64,000 nucleotides of DNA. Origin: Chitinophagaceae bacterium (GTDB lineage: Bacteria; Bacteroidota; Bacteroidia; Chitinophagales; Chitinophagaceae). The stretch is from NCBI GenBank assembly GCA_023957755.1, contig JAMLGT010000003.1, positions 1-64,000 of the forward strand. The letters are read 5' to 3'. A program made the translations under genes and the position numbers. Shown here in pieces: positions 26,798 to 36,708 of the stretch (the first letter of the stretch is position 1; each line of letters opens with the position of its first letter). The notes below the pieces were generated by a model that was given only the letters and a program-made list of their open reading frames with translations, made no database searches and was not told the origin of the DNA.

Positions 26798-26827
26798 AGA
26801 CCGCCCGAAGATTTTTCCGGGCGGTCT
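26798..26827 (-). terminator. Terminator of the GH20 gene
   Basis: AGACCGCCCG and CGGGCGGTCT form a perfect 10-bp GC-rich stem around a 10-base loop. On the minus strand it is followed by a T-rich run, fitting a rho-independent terminator 21 bases after the hexosaminidase stop codon. Confidence 0.85.
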
Positions 26828-26848
26828 GTATTTTATTAGGTAATATGA

Positions 26849-28507
26849 TTATTTGCCTTCGGCTTTCATTACTTCTTCACTGTGCTTGAAATAGTTTGCA
26901 CCCCAGAGATTGTAACGCTTATAAATATCCGGCAGCGAGGATTTGAACCTGTCCCAGCTTTTTCTGTTTTCCGGAGTCCATAACACTTCACTCAGGGCAC
27001 TCATTCTTGGAAAGATCATGTATTCCACCTTTGAAGGATAGCCCATATATTCTGTCCATACGTTGGCCTGTGCGCCCAATACATATTTCCTTTTTGAAGA
27101 ATCCAGTTTCTGTGGCACTGGCTGATAGGTATATACTTTATTTAATGAGGTGTATCCACCAATAGTCACACTGTCTTCCTGTTTGGTTTGGGTATGGTCG
27201 AAGTACATATATTGACCAGGGGTCATAATGACTGTGTGGTTTTGAGAAGCTGCTTCAATACCACCTTCTTCACCGCGCCAGCTCATTACTGTGGCATTCG
27301 GTGCGAGCCCGCCTTCCAGAATTTCGTCCCATCCAATGATATTTCTACCCTTACCATTGAGGTATTTTTCTATGGTATGGATAAAGTAGCTCTGTAATCC
27401 GTGCTCATCCTTCAACCCTTTTTCTTTAATTAGTTGCTGGCAATGAGCACAACGTTTCCAGTTATCTTTTGGACATTCATCACCACCAATATGGATGAAT
27501 TTTGAAGGGAAGAGTTCCAGTACTTCATCCAACACATCTTCAAGGAATTTGAAAGTAGTTTCTTTAGGACAGAAGACATCAGGGAAAACTCCCCAGGTCT
27601 GCTGCACCTGTTTTCCTGTAGTGGGCCCTGCCATTGTGGTTCTGGCCGGTGCTTTGGTCGATTCGTCAGGGAAACAGCTCAGCTCAGGGTAGGCGGCAAT
27701 AGCGGCAGACGCGTGGCCTGGTAATTCTATTTCTGGAATGATGGTAATATGCCTGTCAGACGCATATCTTACTACATCCCTGATTTCTTCCTGAGTATAG
27801 TAACCTCCATAATGGATGCCGTCGTTTCCTGTTCCCGGATATCTTCCAATAGTGGTACCATTGCGCCATGCTCCAATTTCAGTAAGCTTTGGATATTTTT
27901 TTATTTCAATTCTCCAGCCCTGGTCCTCGGTGAGATGCCAGTGGAAAGTATTGAATTTCTGCATGGCGATATAGTCGATATACTTCTTTACAAAAGCCAC
28001 ACTAAAGAAATGCCTGCACACATCCAGATGCATTCCACGATATCCAAACTGAGGGTAATCATAAATTGTAACTGCCGGAACCATGATCTGAAATACGGCT
28101 GCCATTCCTACTTTTTGTGGTGGAATTAATTGTAGCAGTGTTTGTATTCCCATGAATACGCCCCGGTTGTCAGAGGCATAGATATCAACCTTGCTTTTGT
28201 TAATTGTCAGGTGATAAGCTTCCGGGTTTTTTTCGCCTTCCCTGAGGCTCAGGTTGATCCCATTGCCTGATGAAGGATTCGTTTGTACCGGCAAAGTAAA
28301 TCCATAAATCTGTCCAAGATACGCATTGAGCATGTCTGCCTCATGTCTGGTAGCATCGCTGGCATAGATATACGTTTGTGGAGTAATCGTAAAAGAACCG
28401 GATGCTACTTCCATTTTCACTGGTGTAGGAATAATGGTGATCTGACTCTGTGCCAGACCAGGCAACAAGAAAAGGCAAATGGCAATCAGGGAGAATGTCA
28501 TTTTCAT
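26849..28507 (-). CDS. Exported GH20 beta-N-acetylhexosaminidase
   Basis: 552 residues with a signal peptide (LFLLPGLAQSQ). The N-terminal GH20b-type domain (ITIIPTPVKMEVASGSF) precedes the catalytic barrel: GYRGMHLDVCRHFF, FHWHLTEDQGWRIEI, EIELPGHASA and the catalytic pair D343-E344 in HIGGDECPK. Members release terminal N-acetylglucosamine or N-acetylgalactosamine from chitin fragments and glycans; the retaining mechanism uses the substrate acetamido group. It is exported, so it probably works in the periplasm or at the surface. It stands alone with its own terminator. Confidence 0.95.
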   Translation of the reverse strand: MKMTFSLIAICLFLLPGLAQSQITIIPTPVKMEVASGSFTITPQTYIYASDATRHEADMLNAYLGQIYGFTLPVQTNPSSGNGINLSLREGEKNPEAYHLTINKSKVDIYASDNRGVFMGIQTLLQLIPPQKVGMAAVFQIMVPAVTIYDYPQFGYRGMHLDVCRHFFSVAFVKKYIDYIAMQKFNTFHWHLTEDQGWRIEIKKYPKLTEIGAWRNGTTIGRYPGTGNDGIHYGGYYTQEEIRDVVRYASDRHITIIPEIELPGHASAAIAAYPELSCFPDESTKAPARTTMAGPTTGKQVQQTWGVFPDVFCPKETTFKFLEDVLDEVLELFPSKFIHIGGDECPKDNWKRCAHCQQLIKEKGLKDEHGLQSYFIHTIEKYLNGKGRNIIGWDEILEGGLAPNATVMSWRGEEGGIEAASQNHTVIMTPGQYMYFDHTQTKQEDSVTIGGYTSLNKVYTYQPVPQKLDSSKRKYVLGAQANVWTEYMGYPSKVEYMIFPRMSALSEVLWTPENRKSWDRFKSSLPDIYKRYNLWGANYFKHSEEVMKAEGK

Positions 28508-28682
28508 AATTAGTGTAGGGTTTGTTTTTAATGAATGTTGGTTAACGTATGAGAGTGGTAAATTTAGGGATTAGTTGCCTCTCAGTGAAAAAATATTGAT
28601 TTCCCTGTTTTTCAACGGGGTTATGTTTAAGAAAAGTGATTATGCTAAAATCTTTCTATTGTTCTGTAATACCTTGAGTAGA

Positions 28683-29495
28683 TTAATAGTTTTTGAGGAT
28701 AGACCTGTACACTGAATCTTTCTGAGCAGGAGTGAGCGAAAAGTTGTACTTGTAAATGGCATTTTCCCATTCTCCGTATGATGGATTAGGCAATACGATA
28801 AAACGATTTCCAAAATCGCTGAAATGATTGTTGGTTTCCCGAAAGCGTGCTTCGGTAGATTTCTTCTCGAATCCACCATCCATATCATTGAGGTTGTCGC
28901 CTACAAACATTAAGATGTTATAAGTTGCCGCAATGCTGTCACGACGGGGTACTTTGGAGGATGTGGTTGTTTTTAATTTCAGGTGTGCATTATCTGCATT
29001 CGGGAATCCATATTTTTTCAGGTTAATTAATGTGGCAGCCCTTTCTCTTTCTTCTCTGTTTGTTACATAGAAGATTGTTACTCCTTTGGATGCAGCGTAG
29101 TTAAAGAAGGCTACAGCACCGGGGACTGTATCTGCTTCAGCACGTGATGTCCATTCAAACCAGCTTTCCTGTTCGAAATCTTTACCCTGGAGAGACTGGT
29201 GTACCTGATACGGACTATTATCCAAAACTGTCTCATCTATATCCGTCATGATTGCAGGTGGTTTAGAAGTTCTTTCCTGAAGAAAAATGTCGAGACTGCG
29301 ATACGCTGAATTGTATGCCTGATAGCAAAGTGCTCGATATTCAGCAGCCTTTTGCTGAAAAGCGGCTGTTAAGATTTTTCCTGCGTCAATGGCATCTGTG
29401 GTGGGTGCAGGAGCTACTGTTACTTTACTGGTGGTAGTGCAACCGCCAATGATAAGGATAAGGATTAGGACGGATGGTACTGTTATTTTTCTCAT
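28683..29495 (-). CDS. e(P4)-type HAD acid phosphatase/5'-nucleotidase lipoprotein
   Basis: 270 residues. A lipoprotein signal ends in LIIGGC (C19). The HAD nucleophile motif is D85-I-D87 (MTDIDETVLDNSPY), followed by FYVTNREERER (motif II/III region) and the acidic motif GDNLNDM. This pattern is that of class C acid phosphatases such as Haemophilus e(P4), which dephosphorylate nucleotides such as NMN or 5'-AMP at the outer membrane. It probably scavenges phosphate or nucleosides. It faces away from cbpA, with 80 bases between starts. Confidence 0.9.
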   Translation of the reverse strand: MRKITVPSVLILILIIGGCTTTSKVTVAPAPTTDAIDAGKILTAAFQQKAAEYRALCYQAYNSAYRSLDIFLQERTSKPPAIMTDIDETVLDNSPYQVHQSLQGKDFEQESWFEWTSRAEADTVPGAVAFFNYAASKGVTIFYVTNREERERAATLINLKKYGFPNADNAHLKLKTTTSSKVPRRDSIAATYNILMFVGDNLNDMDGGFEKKSTEARFRETNNHFSDFGNRFIVLPNPSYGEWENAIYKYNFSLTPAQKDSVYRSILKNY

Positions 29496-29536
29496 GGGAT
29501 AAAATTATAAAAGAATTTAAAACGCAGGGGACTTAT

Positions 29537-29544
29537 TAATTTTG
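29537..29544 (+). promoter_or_regulatory. Candidate -7 box of cbpA
   Basis: TAATTTTG matches TAnnTTTG and lies 31 bases before the cbpA ATG. An AAGGAG ribosome-binding site (29561-29566) follows, 9 bases before the start, which is stronger than at most genes here. Confidence 0.5.
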
Positions 29545-29575
29545 TACGTGAAGAAGTAAAAAGGAGAAACTAAAA

Positions 29576-30502
29576 ATGGAATTTGTAGATTATTACAGTG
29601 TTTTGGGAGTTCCGAAGAATGCCTCAGAGGATGACATTAAGAAAGCTTACCGAAAACTGGCAAGGAAATATCACCCGGATGTCAATCCCAATGATAAGGA
29701 CGCACAGCGTAAGTTTCAACAGATCAATGAAGCGAATGAAGTATTGAGTGATCCTGAAAAAAGGAAGAAATATGATCAGTATGGAAAGGACTGGAAGCAT
29801 GCAGATCAGTTTGAGCAGGCGAGGAGGCAGCAGGGACAGGCGCAGGCAGGCGGAGGTGGTTTTGGAGAATTCGGTGGAGGAGGTTTTGAAGGGTTCACCT
29901 ATTCTTCGGATGATGAAGGTGGCTTTTCAGATTTCTTTGAATCCCTTTTTGGCGCCCGTCGGGGCAGCAGAAGACAAGCTGCTTTCAGAGGGCAGGATTT
30001 TAATGCGGAGTTGGAGGTACCCTTAAAGGATGCGTACCTCACGCATAAGCAAACACTGACAGTTAATGGCAAAAATGTACGTATAACCATACCTGCCGGA
30101 GTAGAGAACGGGCAAAAAATCAGGCTCAAAGGTTATGGTGGTACGGGTGTGAATGGTGGCCCGGCCGGAGATTTGTATATCACCTTCATTGTGCCAAATG
30201 ATCCGGGCCTTCAGCGGGAAGGTAACAATTTGTATCGCACTGAAGACCTGGATTTATATACTGCTGTACTCGGTGGCGACAAAACGATAGATACGCTGGG
30301 CGGAAAGATAAAACTGAAAATCGCTCCCGAAACTCAGAATGGATCAAAGGTGAGATTAAAAGGAAAGGGATTTCCTGTATATAAGAAAGAAGGTCAGTTT
30401 GGCGATTTGTATATTACCTGGAACATCAAACTCCCTTCGGGACTGAGTGCAAGAGAAAAACAGTTGTTTGAGGAACTATCTAAACTATCTAAAAACCGGT
30501 GA
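29576..30502 (+). CDS. cbpA: CbpA-type J-domain co-chaperone
   Basis: 308 residues. The J-domain holds the H33-P-D35 motif (KYHPDVNP). A Gly/Phe-rich linker ([16 protein letters not shown]) follows, then two C-terminal substrate-binding domains with [12 protein letters not shown] and [11 protein letters not shown]. It lacks the Cys-rich zinc finger of DnaJ, so it is the CbpA class. It should stimulate DnaK and hold unfolded protein in the cytoplasm. The next gene, one base after its stop, encodes the modulator CbpM, which supports the assignment. Confidence 0.95.
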   Translation: MEFVDYYSVLGVPKNASEDDIKKAYRKLARKYHPDVNPNDKDAQRKFQQINEANEVLSDPEKRKKYDQYGKDWKHADQFEQARRQQGQAQAGGGGFGEFGGGGFEGFTYSSDDEGGFSDFFESLFGARRGSRRQAAFRGQDFNAELEVPLKDAYLTHKQTLTVNGKNVRITIPAGVENGQKIRLKGYGGTGVNGGPAGDLYITFIVPNDPGLQREGNNLYRTEDLDLYTAVLGGDKTIDTLGGKIKLKIAPETQNGSKVRLKGKGFPVYKKEGQFGDLYITWNIKLPSGLSAREKQLFEELSKLSKNR

Positions 30503-30503
30503 T

Positions 30504-30791
30504 ATGAAAAAGCAGGAACTCATAACCATAGAAACCTTCTGTCAATATCATAGCATTGAAGTGTCATTCGTTCGGGCTTTGGCAGAAAGCGGCCTTATTG
30601 AAGTTACCCGGATGGGAAGAAAGACGTGTATTTCGTTTGATGAATTGCCACGGGTAGAAAAATTCATGAGGCTTCATTACGATCTGGATATTAATGTGCA
30701 GGGGCTCGAGACGATTGATCATTTACTTGATACAGTAGAATCTTTACAGAGAGAACTGCTTCAGTTAAGAAACAGGGTGAGGGATGTGTGA
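30504..30791 (+). CDS. cbpM: CbpM-like chaperone modulator
   Basis: 95 residues starting at ATG 30504, one base after the cbpA stop. It has a MerR-like helix-turn-helix (ITIETFCQYHSIEVSFVRALAE in part, ending LIEVTRMG), then PRVEKFMRLHYDLDIN and a C-terminal coiled-coil (VESLQRELLQLRNRV). This is the CbpM family, which binds the J-domain of CbpA and blocks its action on DnaK. Translational coupling to cbpA implies fixed stoichiometry. The start upstream at 30447 is inside cbpA and rejected. Confidence 0.9.
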   Translation: MKKQELITIETFCQYHSIEVSFVRALAESGLIEVTRMGRKTCISFDELPRVEKFMRLHYDLDINVQGLETIDHLLDTVESLQRELLQLRNRVRDV

Positions 30792-30854
30792 TTATTTAAG
30801 AGTCGTTTAGCACCCATGTTTGAAACTTTAAGAGTTTTGAAGTAAATTACAATC

Positions 30855-32183
30855 ATGGCATCAAAATCAACAAGGAGGAGAGTGAGTGCAGTTAATGTCT
30901 TTTTTCTTGCGTTTTTCCTTTTATTGCAATCTGCCTGGGGCTATTCACAGAAAGTAGTTGCGATTGATGTGGATGAAACCATTAATCCGGCTACTGAAGA
31001 GTTTATCAGTGAATCAGTTACTGCTGCTGAGAAGGCTCATGCGCAATGCCTTTTAATCAGGCTTAATACACCCGGAGGCATGCTTTCTTCTACCCGGAAG
31101 ATTGTGACACGAATATTTGATGCAAAGATACCTGTAGTTGTTTATGTTTCCCCTTCAGGTTCGCGTGCCGGATCAGCAGGGGTGTTTATCACTATGGCGG
31201 CTGATATTGCTGCAATGGCACCGGGCACTAATATTGGCGCTGCACACCCTGTATCTGCAAATGGCAATCTGAGCGGAGTGATGAATGAAAAGGTGGTAAA
31301 TGATGCGGCTGCCTTTATCAGGAGTATTGCTGAAAAGCGGGGAAGAAATGCAATGTGGGCAGAGGATGCGGTACGTGCAAGTGTTTCTATCTCTGAAACA
31401 GAAGCAGTGGCTGAGAACGTAGTGAACCTGATTGCAAATGATGATCGGGATCTGTTGCAAAAGATAAACGGATTGCAGGTTCATACTGCAAAAGGGGAAG
31501 TAGTCTTAAGTACTTCCAATGCCAGGATTGAGAATATTGAGATGGGCTTTTTCTTAAAAGTATTAAGCCGTATCAGTGATCCCAACATTGCCTATATACT
31601 GATGATGTTGGGTTTTCTGGGAATCGTATTCGAATTGTTTAATCCGGGAGCTATCCTTCCCGGTATTGTGGGAGTCATCAGCCTGATTCTGGCTTTTTAC
31701 ACCATGAGTTCGTTGCCGGTTAATTATGCAGCAATCGCATTGATTGTTTTCGGAATTGTATTATATCTCCTCGAAATAAAAGTGACGAGTCATGGTATGC
31801 TCGCCATAGGTGGTACTGTTTCTGTCTTGCTGGGGTCTATGTTTTTGTTCAGGACGAGCAGTGTGGGCGATGTGGCCGCTTTATCCTGGACGGTAATCAT
31901 TACGACCACACTGGTGAATTTGTTATTCTTCCTGTTTGTAGTGAGTATGGGGCTTAGGGCACAGCGAAGAAAACCTGCTTCCGGAATGTTGGTAAACAGG
32001 ACAGGTACTGCCCTCACGAATATTGAAGAGGACGGAAGCATAAGGGTACAAGGGGAGACCTGGCGTGCAGAATCCATTGAAGGCTTTATCCCCAAAGGTG
32101 CAGAAGTGATGGTAACAGCTCAGAAAGGGCTTACCTTGCAAGTGAAATTATTTAATGAAGAAAACCAAAATCAACAATCATAA
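30855..32183 (+). CDS. NfeD-family membrane serine protease (NfeD1b type)
   Basis: 442 residues. A signal peptide precedes a ClpP-like periplasmic domain with the nucleophile segment SPSGSRAGSAGVFI and LNTPGGM, followed by about four transmembrane segments (235-360) and a C-terminal OB-fold-like NfeD domain (TGTALTNIEEDGSIRVQGETW). Relatives cleave the hydrophobic C-terminus of stomatin-like proteins. The next gene is exactly such a slipin, 18 bases downstream, as in many bacteria and archaea. The pair probably works in membrane-domain organisation or stress response. Confidence 0.92.
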   Translation: MASKSTRRRVSAVNVFFLAFFLLLQSAWGYSQKVVAIDVDETINPATEEFISESVTAAEKAHAQCLLIRLNTPGGMLSSTRKIVTRIFDAKIPVVVYVSPSGSRAGSAGVFITMAADIAAMAPGTNIGAAHPVSANGNLSGVMNEKVVNDAAAFIRSIAEKRGRNAMWAEDAVRASVSISETEAVAENVVNLIANDDRDLLQKINGLQVHTAKGEVVLSTSNARIENIEMGFFLKVLSRISDPNIAYILMMLGFLGIVFELFNPGAILPGIVGVISLILAFYTMSSLPVNYAAIALIVFGIVLYLLEIKVTSHGMLAIGGTVSVLLGSMFLFRTSSVGDVAALSWTVIITTTLVNLLFFLFVVSMGLRAQRRKPASGMLVNRTGTALTNIEEDGSIRVQGETWRAESIEGFIPKGAEVMVTAQKGLTLQVKLFNEENQNQQS

Positions 32184-32201
32184 ACCAATAATTAATTTTT
32201 T

Positions 32202-33002
32202 ATGGAGCAGTTTCCGGTAGCAGCAATAGTCATTATCGTATTTGTACTTTATATTCTTGCCTCCGCCATTCGGGTATTACGCGAATACGAGCGGGGAGTA
32301 ATCTTTCGGCTGGGGCGTGTGTTAGGAGGCGCCAAGGGGCCGGGGCTTTTTCTTCTGGTTCCGGTAATTGACAAGATGGTGAAGGTAAGCCTTCGTACTG
32401 TGGTGATGGATGTGCCCCCTCAGGACGTGATTACCCAGGATAACGTATCCATCAAGGTAAATGCAGTAATTTATTTCAGAGTGGTAGATCCTCAGGCTGC
32501 AGTGATTGAGATCGAAAACTATTTGGTAGGTACTTCACAGATTGCACAAACTACTTTGAGAAGTGTGTTAGGACAATCAGAACTGGACGACCTGCTCAGC
32601 CAGCGTGAGAAGATAAACCTGAGATTGCAACAGATTATTGATCATCAGACAGAGCCGTGGGGGGTGAAGGTGACTCATGTGGAAGTAAAACAAATAGACC
32701 TACCACAGGAAATGCAGCGTGCAATGGCCAGACAGGCAGAGGCTGAAAGAGAAAGAAGAAGTAAAGTCATTGCAGCAGAAGGTGAATTCCAGGCTTCTCA
32801 GAGGTTAAGCGATGCTGCCCAGATTCTGAGTGAACAGCCAAGTGCCCTCACATTACGTTACCTGCAGACACTTAGAGAGATTGCTACAGAAAATAATTCT
32901 ACAACAATCTTCCCAATACCAATTGACATTCTGAAACCTTTTATGAAGTTTGAAGAGCCAGACAAGAACAAGCCGAAACCTAATGTGCCTGCCCAGTCCT
33001 AA
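32202..33002 (+). CDS. Slipin (stomatin/prohibitin-like SPFH protein)
   Basis: 266 residues. An N-terminal transmembrane segment ([17 protein letters not shown]) is followed by an SPFH domain ([42 protein letters not shown]) and a charged helix ([21 protein letters not shown]) used for oligomerisation. It should form membrane-associated rings. The C-terminus ends in a Pro/Lys-rich tail. Paired with NfeD. Confidence 0.95.
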   Translation: MEQFPVAAIVIIVFVLYILASAIRVLREYERGVIFRLGRVLGGAKGPGLFLLVPVIDKMVKVSLRTVVMDVPPQDVITQDNVSIKVNAVIYFRVVDPQAAVIEIENYLVGTSQIAQTTLRSVLGQSELDDLLSQREKINLRLQQIIDHQTEPWGVKVTHVEVKQIDLPQEMQRAMARQAEAERERRSKVIAAEGEFQASQRLSDAAQILSEQPSALTLRYLQTLREIATENNSTTIFPIPIDILKPFMKFEEPDKNKPKPNVPAQS

Positions 33003-33160
33003 GAATGTAAACGGATGTCGTTTAATCCCGAAGCGTTACTTTTAGTGAGGCTATTTATTATCTGATCCGGAATAGCTATTCAGGTAGAGATGCAGGAGCT
33101 ATGTCCGGATTGGTATTGACTGCACACGAATAGTTTGTTTGTGTAATAAAATGAAATGAA

Positions 33161-34693
33161 ATGAATATCGTTGAAGTTGAAGAATTAGGTTTTGATGATT
33201 ACCGCCAATTGCTGTCGGCCATGAAGGCCGCCTATCCCAATTGGCCCGGTAATTATTGGAGTGCAGAAAGCATCGATAAGCTTATAAAGAAGTTTCCTGA
33301 AGGCCAAATCGTAGTGAAGGCAGACGGTGTGGTAGTAGGTTGTGCCCTGAGCATCATTGTAGATTATGAAAAGTTTGGTGATAAGCACACTTATCAGCAG
33401 ATTACCGGAAATTATTCTTTTAACACTCACGATCCTAAGAATGGCGATGTGCTTTATGGGCTTGAAGTTTTCATTCATCCTGATTACAGAGGAATGCGCC
33501 TGGGCAGGCGATTGTATAATGCAAGAAAAGAACTCTGCGAACGTCTCAACCTGAAGGCGATAGTGTTTGGAGGGCGGATACCGCTTTATCATTCTCATTC
33601 CGAAAATCTGACGCCAAGAGCATATATTGAAAGAGTAAAAAGAAAGGAAATTCACGACCCGGTACTTTCATTTCAACTCGCAAATGATTTTCATGTCAAG
33701 AAAGTACTGAAGAATTATTTACCTGAAGATGAGCAGAGCGAAGAATATGCCACGCTTCTTCAGTGGGATAATATTTACTATGTAGATGAGGATGTGTCAG
33801 CTGTGCCCACTAATACTTACGTTCGGTTGGGGTTAATTCAATGGCAGATGCGTCCTTACAAAAATCTGGATGAGCTTTTTACTCAGGTAGAGTTTTTTAT
33901 AGACTCCATTTCAGCGTATAAGAGCGATTTTGCTTTGCTACCTGAGTTATTTAACGGGCCTTTACTTGCTGAGTTCAATGACCTTACAGAGGCGGAGTCC
34001 ATGAGGGCTCTGGCAAAACATACACCTGAAATAAAGAGTCGTTTTCAGGATTTGGCCATTCGTTATAATGTCAACATCATTACAGGTAGTTTTCCGTTTC
34101 ACGAGGGGCACGTCCTGAAAAATATTGGCTATCTGTGTCATCGCAATGGCATAGTGGAACAGTATGAGAAGATACATATTACGCCGGACGAAGAAAAGTT
34201 CTGGGGAATGAAAGGTGGCGACTCAATTAAAGTATATGAAACAGATGCCGGGCGAATCGGGATACTCATTTGCTATGATGTAGAGTTTCCTGAACTTGCC
34301 CGACTGTTAGCTGATCAGGGCATGCAAATTCTTTTTGTACCCTTTCTTACTGATACCCAGAATGCGTATAACCGTGTCAGGTATTGCGCACAGGCGCGGG
34401 CGATTGAAGACGAGTGTTTCGTAGCCATTACAGGATGTATCGGCAATTTGCCAAAGGTGGAAAATATGGATATTCAATATTCACAGTCTGCGGTCTTTAC
34501 CCCGTGCGATTTTGCTTTTCCTGCAAACGGCGTGAAGAATGAGGCGACGCCCAATACAGAAATGATTCTGATAAGCGATGTGGATCTTTCCCTGTTAGAT
34601 GAACTCCACTCGCGGGGTAGCGTACGAAATCTGAAAGACCGCAGACATGATTTCTATGAACTCCGGTTAAAAAATATACAGGCTGAACAGTGA
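33161..34693 (+). CDS. GNAT acetyltransferase fused to nitrilase-type amidohydrolase
   Basis: 510 residues. Residues about 1-200 form a GNAT domain (YGLEVFIHPDYRGMRLGRRLYNA, the acetyl-CoA loop). Residues about 220-500 form a carbon-nitrogen hydrolase with the catalytic triad E262 (LLPELFNG), K337 (YEKIHITP) and C371 (LICYDVEFPE). The fusion is a known architecture in bacteria. Nitrilase-superfamily members cleave amide or nitrile bonds; which substrate, and why acetyl transfer is coupled to it, is not known. Single gene on the plus strand, 158 bases after the slipin. Confidence 0.93.
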   Translation: MNIVEVEELGFDDYRQLLSAMKAAYPNWPGNYWSAESIDKLIKKFPEGQIVVKADGVVVGCALSIIVDYEKFGDKHTYQQITGNYSFNTHDPKNGDVLYGLEVFIHPDYRGMRLGRRLYNARKELCERLNLKAIVFGGRIPLYHSHSENLTPRAYIERVKRKEIHDPVLSFQLANDFHVKKVLKNYLPEDEQSEEYATLLQWDNIYYVDEDVSAVPTNTYVRLGLIQWQMRPYKNLDELFTQVEFFIDSISAYKSDFALLPELFNGPLLAEFNDLTEAESMRALAKHTPEIKSRFQDLAIRYNVNIITGSFPFHEGHVLKNIGYLCHRNGIVEQYEKIHITPDEEKFWGMKGGDSIKVYETDAGRIGILICYDVEFPELARLLADQGMQILFVPFLTDTQNAYNRVRYCAQARAIEDECFVAITGCIGNLPKVENMDIQYSQSAVFTPCDFAFPANGVKNEATPNTEMILISDVDLSLLDELHSRGSVRNLKDRRHDFYELRLKNIQAEQ

Positions 34694-34894
34694 TTTTTTT
34701 TTAGTTGTCCCGGAATTCTGAAAAAATTATTATGAAGAAATTTTCTGATGGAGCCGGATAGCTGAAACCCTGTGTAGTAAATGCTTCCGGCTGTTTACGA
34801 TTTGCGGTTTCAAGGTTTTCTTTTTTTGAATAAGTTAATTTTTTTTCAGTTTGGTACTCTTCTTGATTAGAGGTTGATGATAAAACTTTTAATT

Positions 34895-35431
34895 ATGAAA
34901 AGGATGAGAAAATCAATGAACTGGCTTGCAGTGACAGTTGCTTTGATTTTGTTTGTACCCGCAGCGAAGGCGCAATCTCAAAATCCGCTTTCAGATCCTG
35001 AAATTGCATCTGTAGCGGTCACTGCTAATCAAATAGATGTGGACTATGGTCAACTTGCACTGAAGAAATCTCATAATGCAGATATCAGGAAGTTTGCTGA
35101 AACGATGATTAGTGACCATAAAAACATCATTCAACAAGCTGCAGCACTGGCACAGCGGTTACATGTGACTCCTAAGACAAATGCAATGACACAAAGCCTT
35201 TTGAATGGGGAAACAACCACCATGAAAACTTTAAAGGCTAAAAGTGGAACAGCATTTGATAAAGCCTATGCACAGAATGAGGCAGCCTATCATGAAGCAG
35301 TGGTGGGAGCTGTAAAAACTAAACTGATTCCCGAAACTCAGAATGCAGAATTGAAGGGCTTGTTACAAAGTGTGGTACCACTTTTGGAACACCATACAAT
35401 GATGGCAAAAGAACTGGCCTCGAAATTCTAG
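34895..35431 (+). CDS. Exported DUF4142 protein (copy 1)
   Basis: 178 residues from ATG 34895; an in-frame TTG at 34874 is less likely. A signal peptide (VALILFVPAAKAQ) precedes a four-helix DUF4142 domain (ASVAVTANQIDVDYGQLALKKS, FAETMISDHKNI, AFDKAYAQNEAAYH, LLEHHTMMAKEL). The family resembles ferritin-like bundles with conserved His; function is unknown, though metal or stress roles have been suggested. It is a tandem duplicate of the next gene. Confidence 0.88.
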   Translation: MKRMRKSMNWLAVTVALILFVPAAKAQSQNPLSDPEIASVAVTANQIDVDYGQLALKKSHNADIRKFAETMISDHKNIIQQAAALAQRLHVTPKTNAMTQSLLNGETTTMKTLKAKSGTAFDKAYAQNEAAYHEAVVGAVKTKLIPETQNAELKGLLQSVVPLLEHHTMMAKELASKF

Positions 35432-35481
35432 ATAATTTAATGAATGAAAAATTTAACTAACACTTTAATAATTTAAAAACA

Positions 35482-36084
35482 ATGAAAAAAGTAATGCGTT
35501 TCTCTGCTGCTCTTGGAGTAGCAATGTTTATCCTTGCAGGATGCAACTCTGGTAATAATGATCAGGCTGCAGCCACAGCCGACTCTGCTCAGACAGCAGC
35601 CACTCCGGCTCCTGAAGCTGCACCGCAACAGCCTGCACTGAATGATGCCCAGATCGCTTCCATTGCAGTAACAGCTAACCAGATCGACGTGGACTATGGT
35701 AAGATTGCACTAGACAAATCCAAAAATCCCGAAATCAGAAAGTTTGCTGAAACAATGATTAAGGATCATAGCGATATTATCAAACAAGCTACCGCACTGG
35801 CTACCAAATTAAATGTAACTCCTGAAACTAACAAGACTACTCAGGACCTGTTAGACGGACAAACAAAAATGAATGAAACATTCAAAGGACTTACTGGTGA
35901 TGCATTTGACAAAGCGTATGCACAGAACGAAGCCGCCTATCACGATGCAGTTGTAAATGCTGTGAAGAACACTTTGATTCCAAACACTCAAAATGCAGAA
36001 CTGAAAAGCCTGATTGAAAGTGTCGTTCCGCTGTTGGATCATCACCTGCAAATGGCCAAAGACCTCGCAGCAAAATTTAAATAG
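35482..36084 (+). CDS. DUF4142 lipoprotein (copy 2)
   Basis: 200 residues. A lipoprotein signal (MFILAGC) is followed by an Ala/Pro/Gln-rich linker and a DUF4142 domain closely similar to that of the preceding gene (SIAVTANQIDVDYGKIAL, FAETMIKDHSDI, AFDKAYAQNEAAYHD, LLDHHLQMAKDL). Copy 1 has a cleavable signal peptide and copy 2 a lipid anchor, so after duplication one form is soluble and one tethered. Function unknown. Confidence 0.9.
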   Translation: MKKVMRFSAALGVAMFILAGCNSGNNDQAAATADSAQTAATPAPEAAPQQPALNDAQIASIAVTANQIDVDYGKIALDKSKNPEIRKFAETMIKDHSDIIKQATALATKLNVTPETNKTTQDLLDGQTKMNETFKGLTGDAFDKAYAQNEAAYHDAVVNAVKNTLIPNTQNAELKSLIESVVPLLDHHLQMAKDLAAKFK

Positions 36085-36206
36085 GATAGTGTAAGTGGTT
36101 AATTAAATGCTTCTGTACGTTATGGCATAGTGCTTATAAGTGGTGAATCATTGAGCAGTTTTTGAATAAGCACTATACCATATCGATGCAGAAAATTAAG
36201 ATGATT

Positions 36207-36560
36207 ATGAAAAAGTTTTTTCAGATAGTTGCAGTTTGTTTTTCAGGATGCCTGATTCTGGCAGGATGTAATAACGGAAGTAACAGTAGTACGGTTGAAA
36301 ACTCCGGCCCGCAAAGAGATACTGTAATTATCAAACTCATGGCTTTTACGCCTGATACATTGACGGTGAACAAAGGTGATACAGTTGTGTGGATCAATCA
36401 GGACATTGTGGCTCACGATGTGTCTCATTTTCCTGATCGGGCATGGCATTCAGATACACTCAATCCACAGAATGTATTTGTGAAAGTGATAGATGACAGT
36501 TCCAGTTATTTCTGTAGCATCCATCCGACTATGCGAGCTACAGTGCTATTGAAAAAGTGA
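36207..36560 (+). CDS. Plastocyanin-like cupredoxin lipoprotein
   Basis: 117 residues from ATG 36207 (36162 and 36201 also possible). Lipobox LILAGC gives C21. The cupredoxin fold shows PDTLTVNKGDTVVWIN and the type-1 copper ligands H70 (VAHDV), C103, H106 and M109 (YFCSIHPTM). It is probably a small periplasmic electron carrier or copper-binding protein. It follows the DUF4142 pair on the same strand and is followed by a terminator at 36709-36753. Confidence 0.9.
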   Translation: MKKFFQIVAVCFSGCLILAGCNNGSNSSTVENSGPQRDTVIIKLMAFTPDTLTVNKGDTVVWINQDIVAHDVSHFPDRAWHSDTLNPQNVFVKVIDDSSSYFCSIHPTMRATVLLKK

Positions 36561-36708
36561 AAATTCGGGGGTTTTGGTTACACGATTGTTTCCGGTACCC
36601 GATTTAGTGAAGACGAAGTATAAAGTGAGTAAAGATTTGATGTTTTGATGTTGTTGAAGTACGGAGCCTTTTTCTACAAATTGCTCCACGCCGGTAACAA
36701 TTAGTTTA

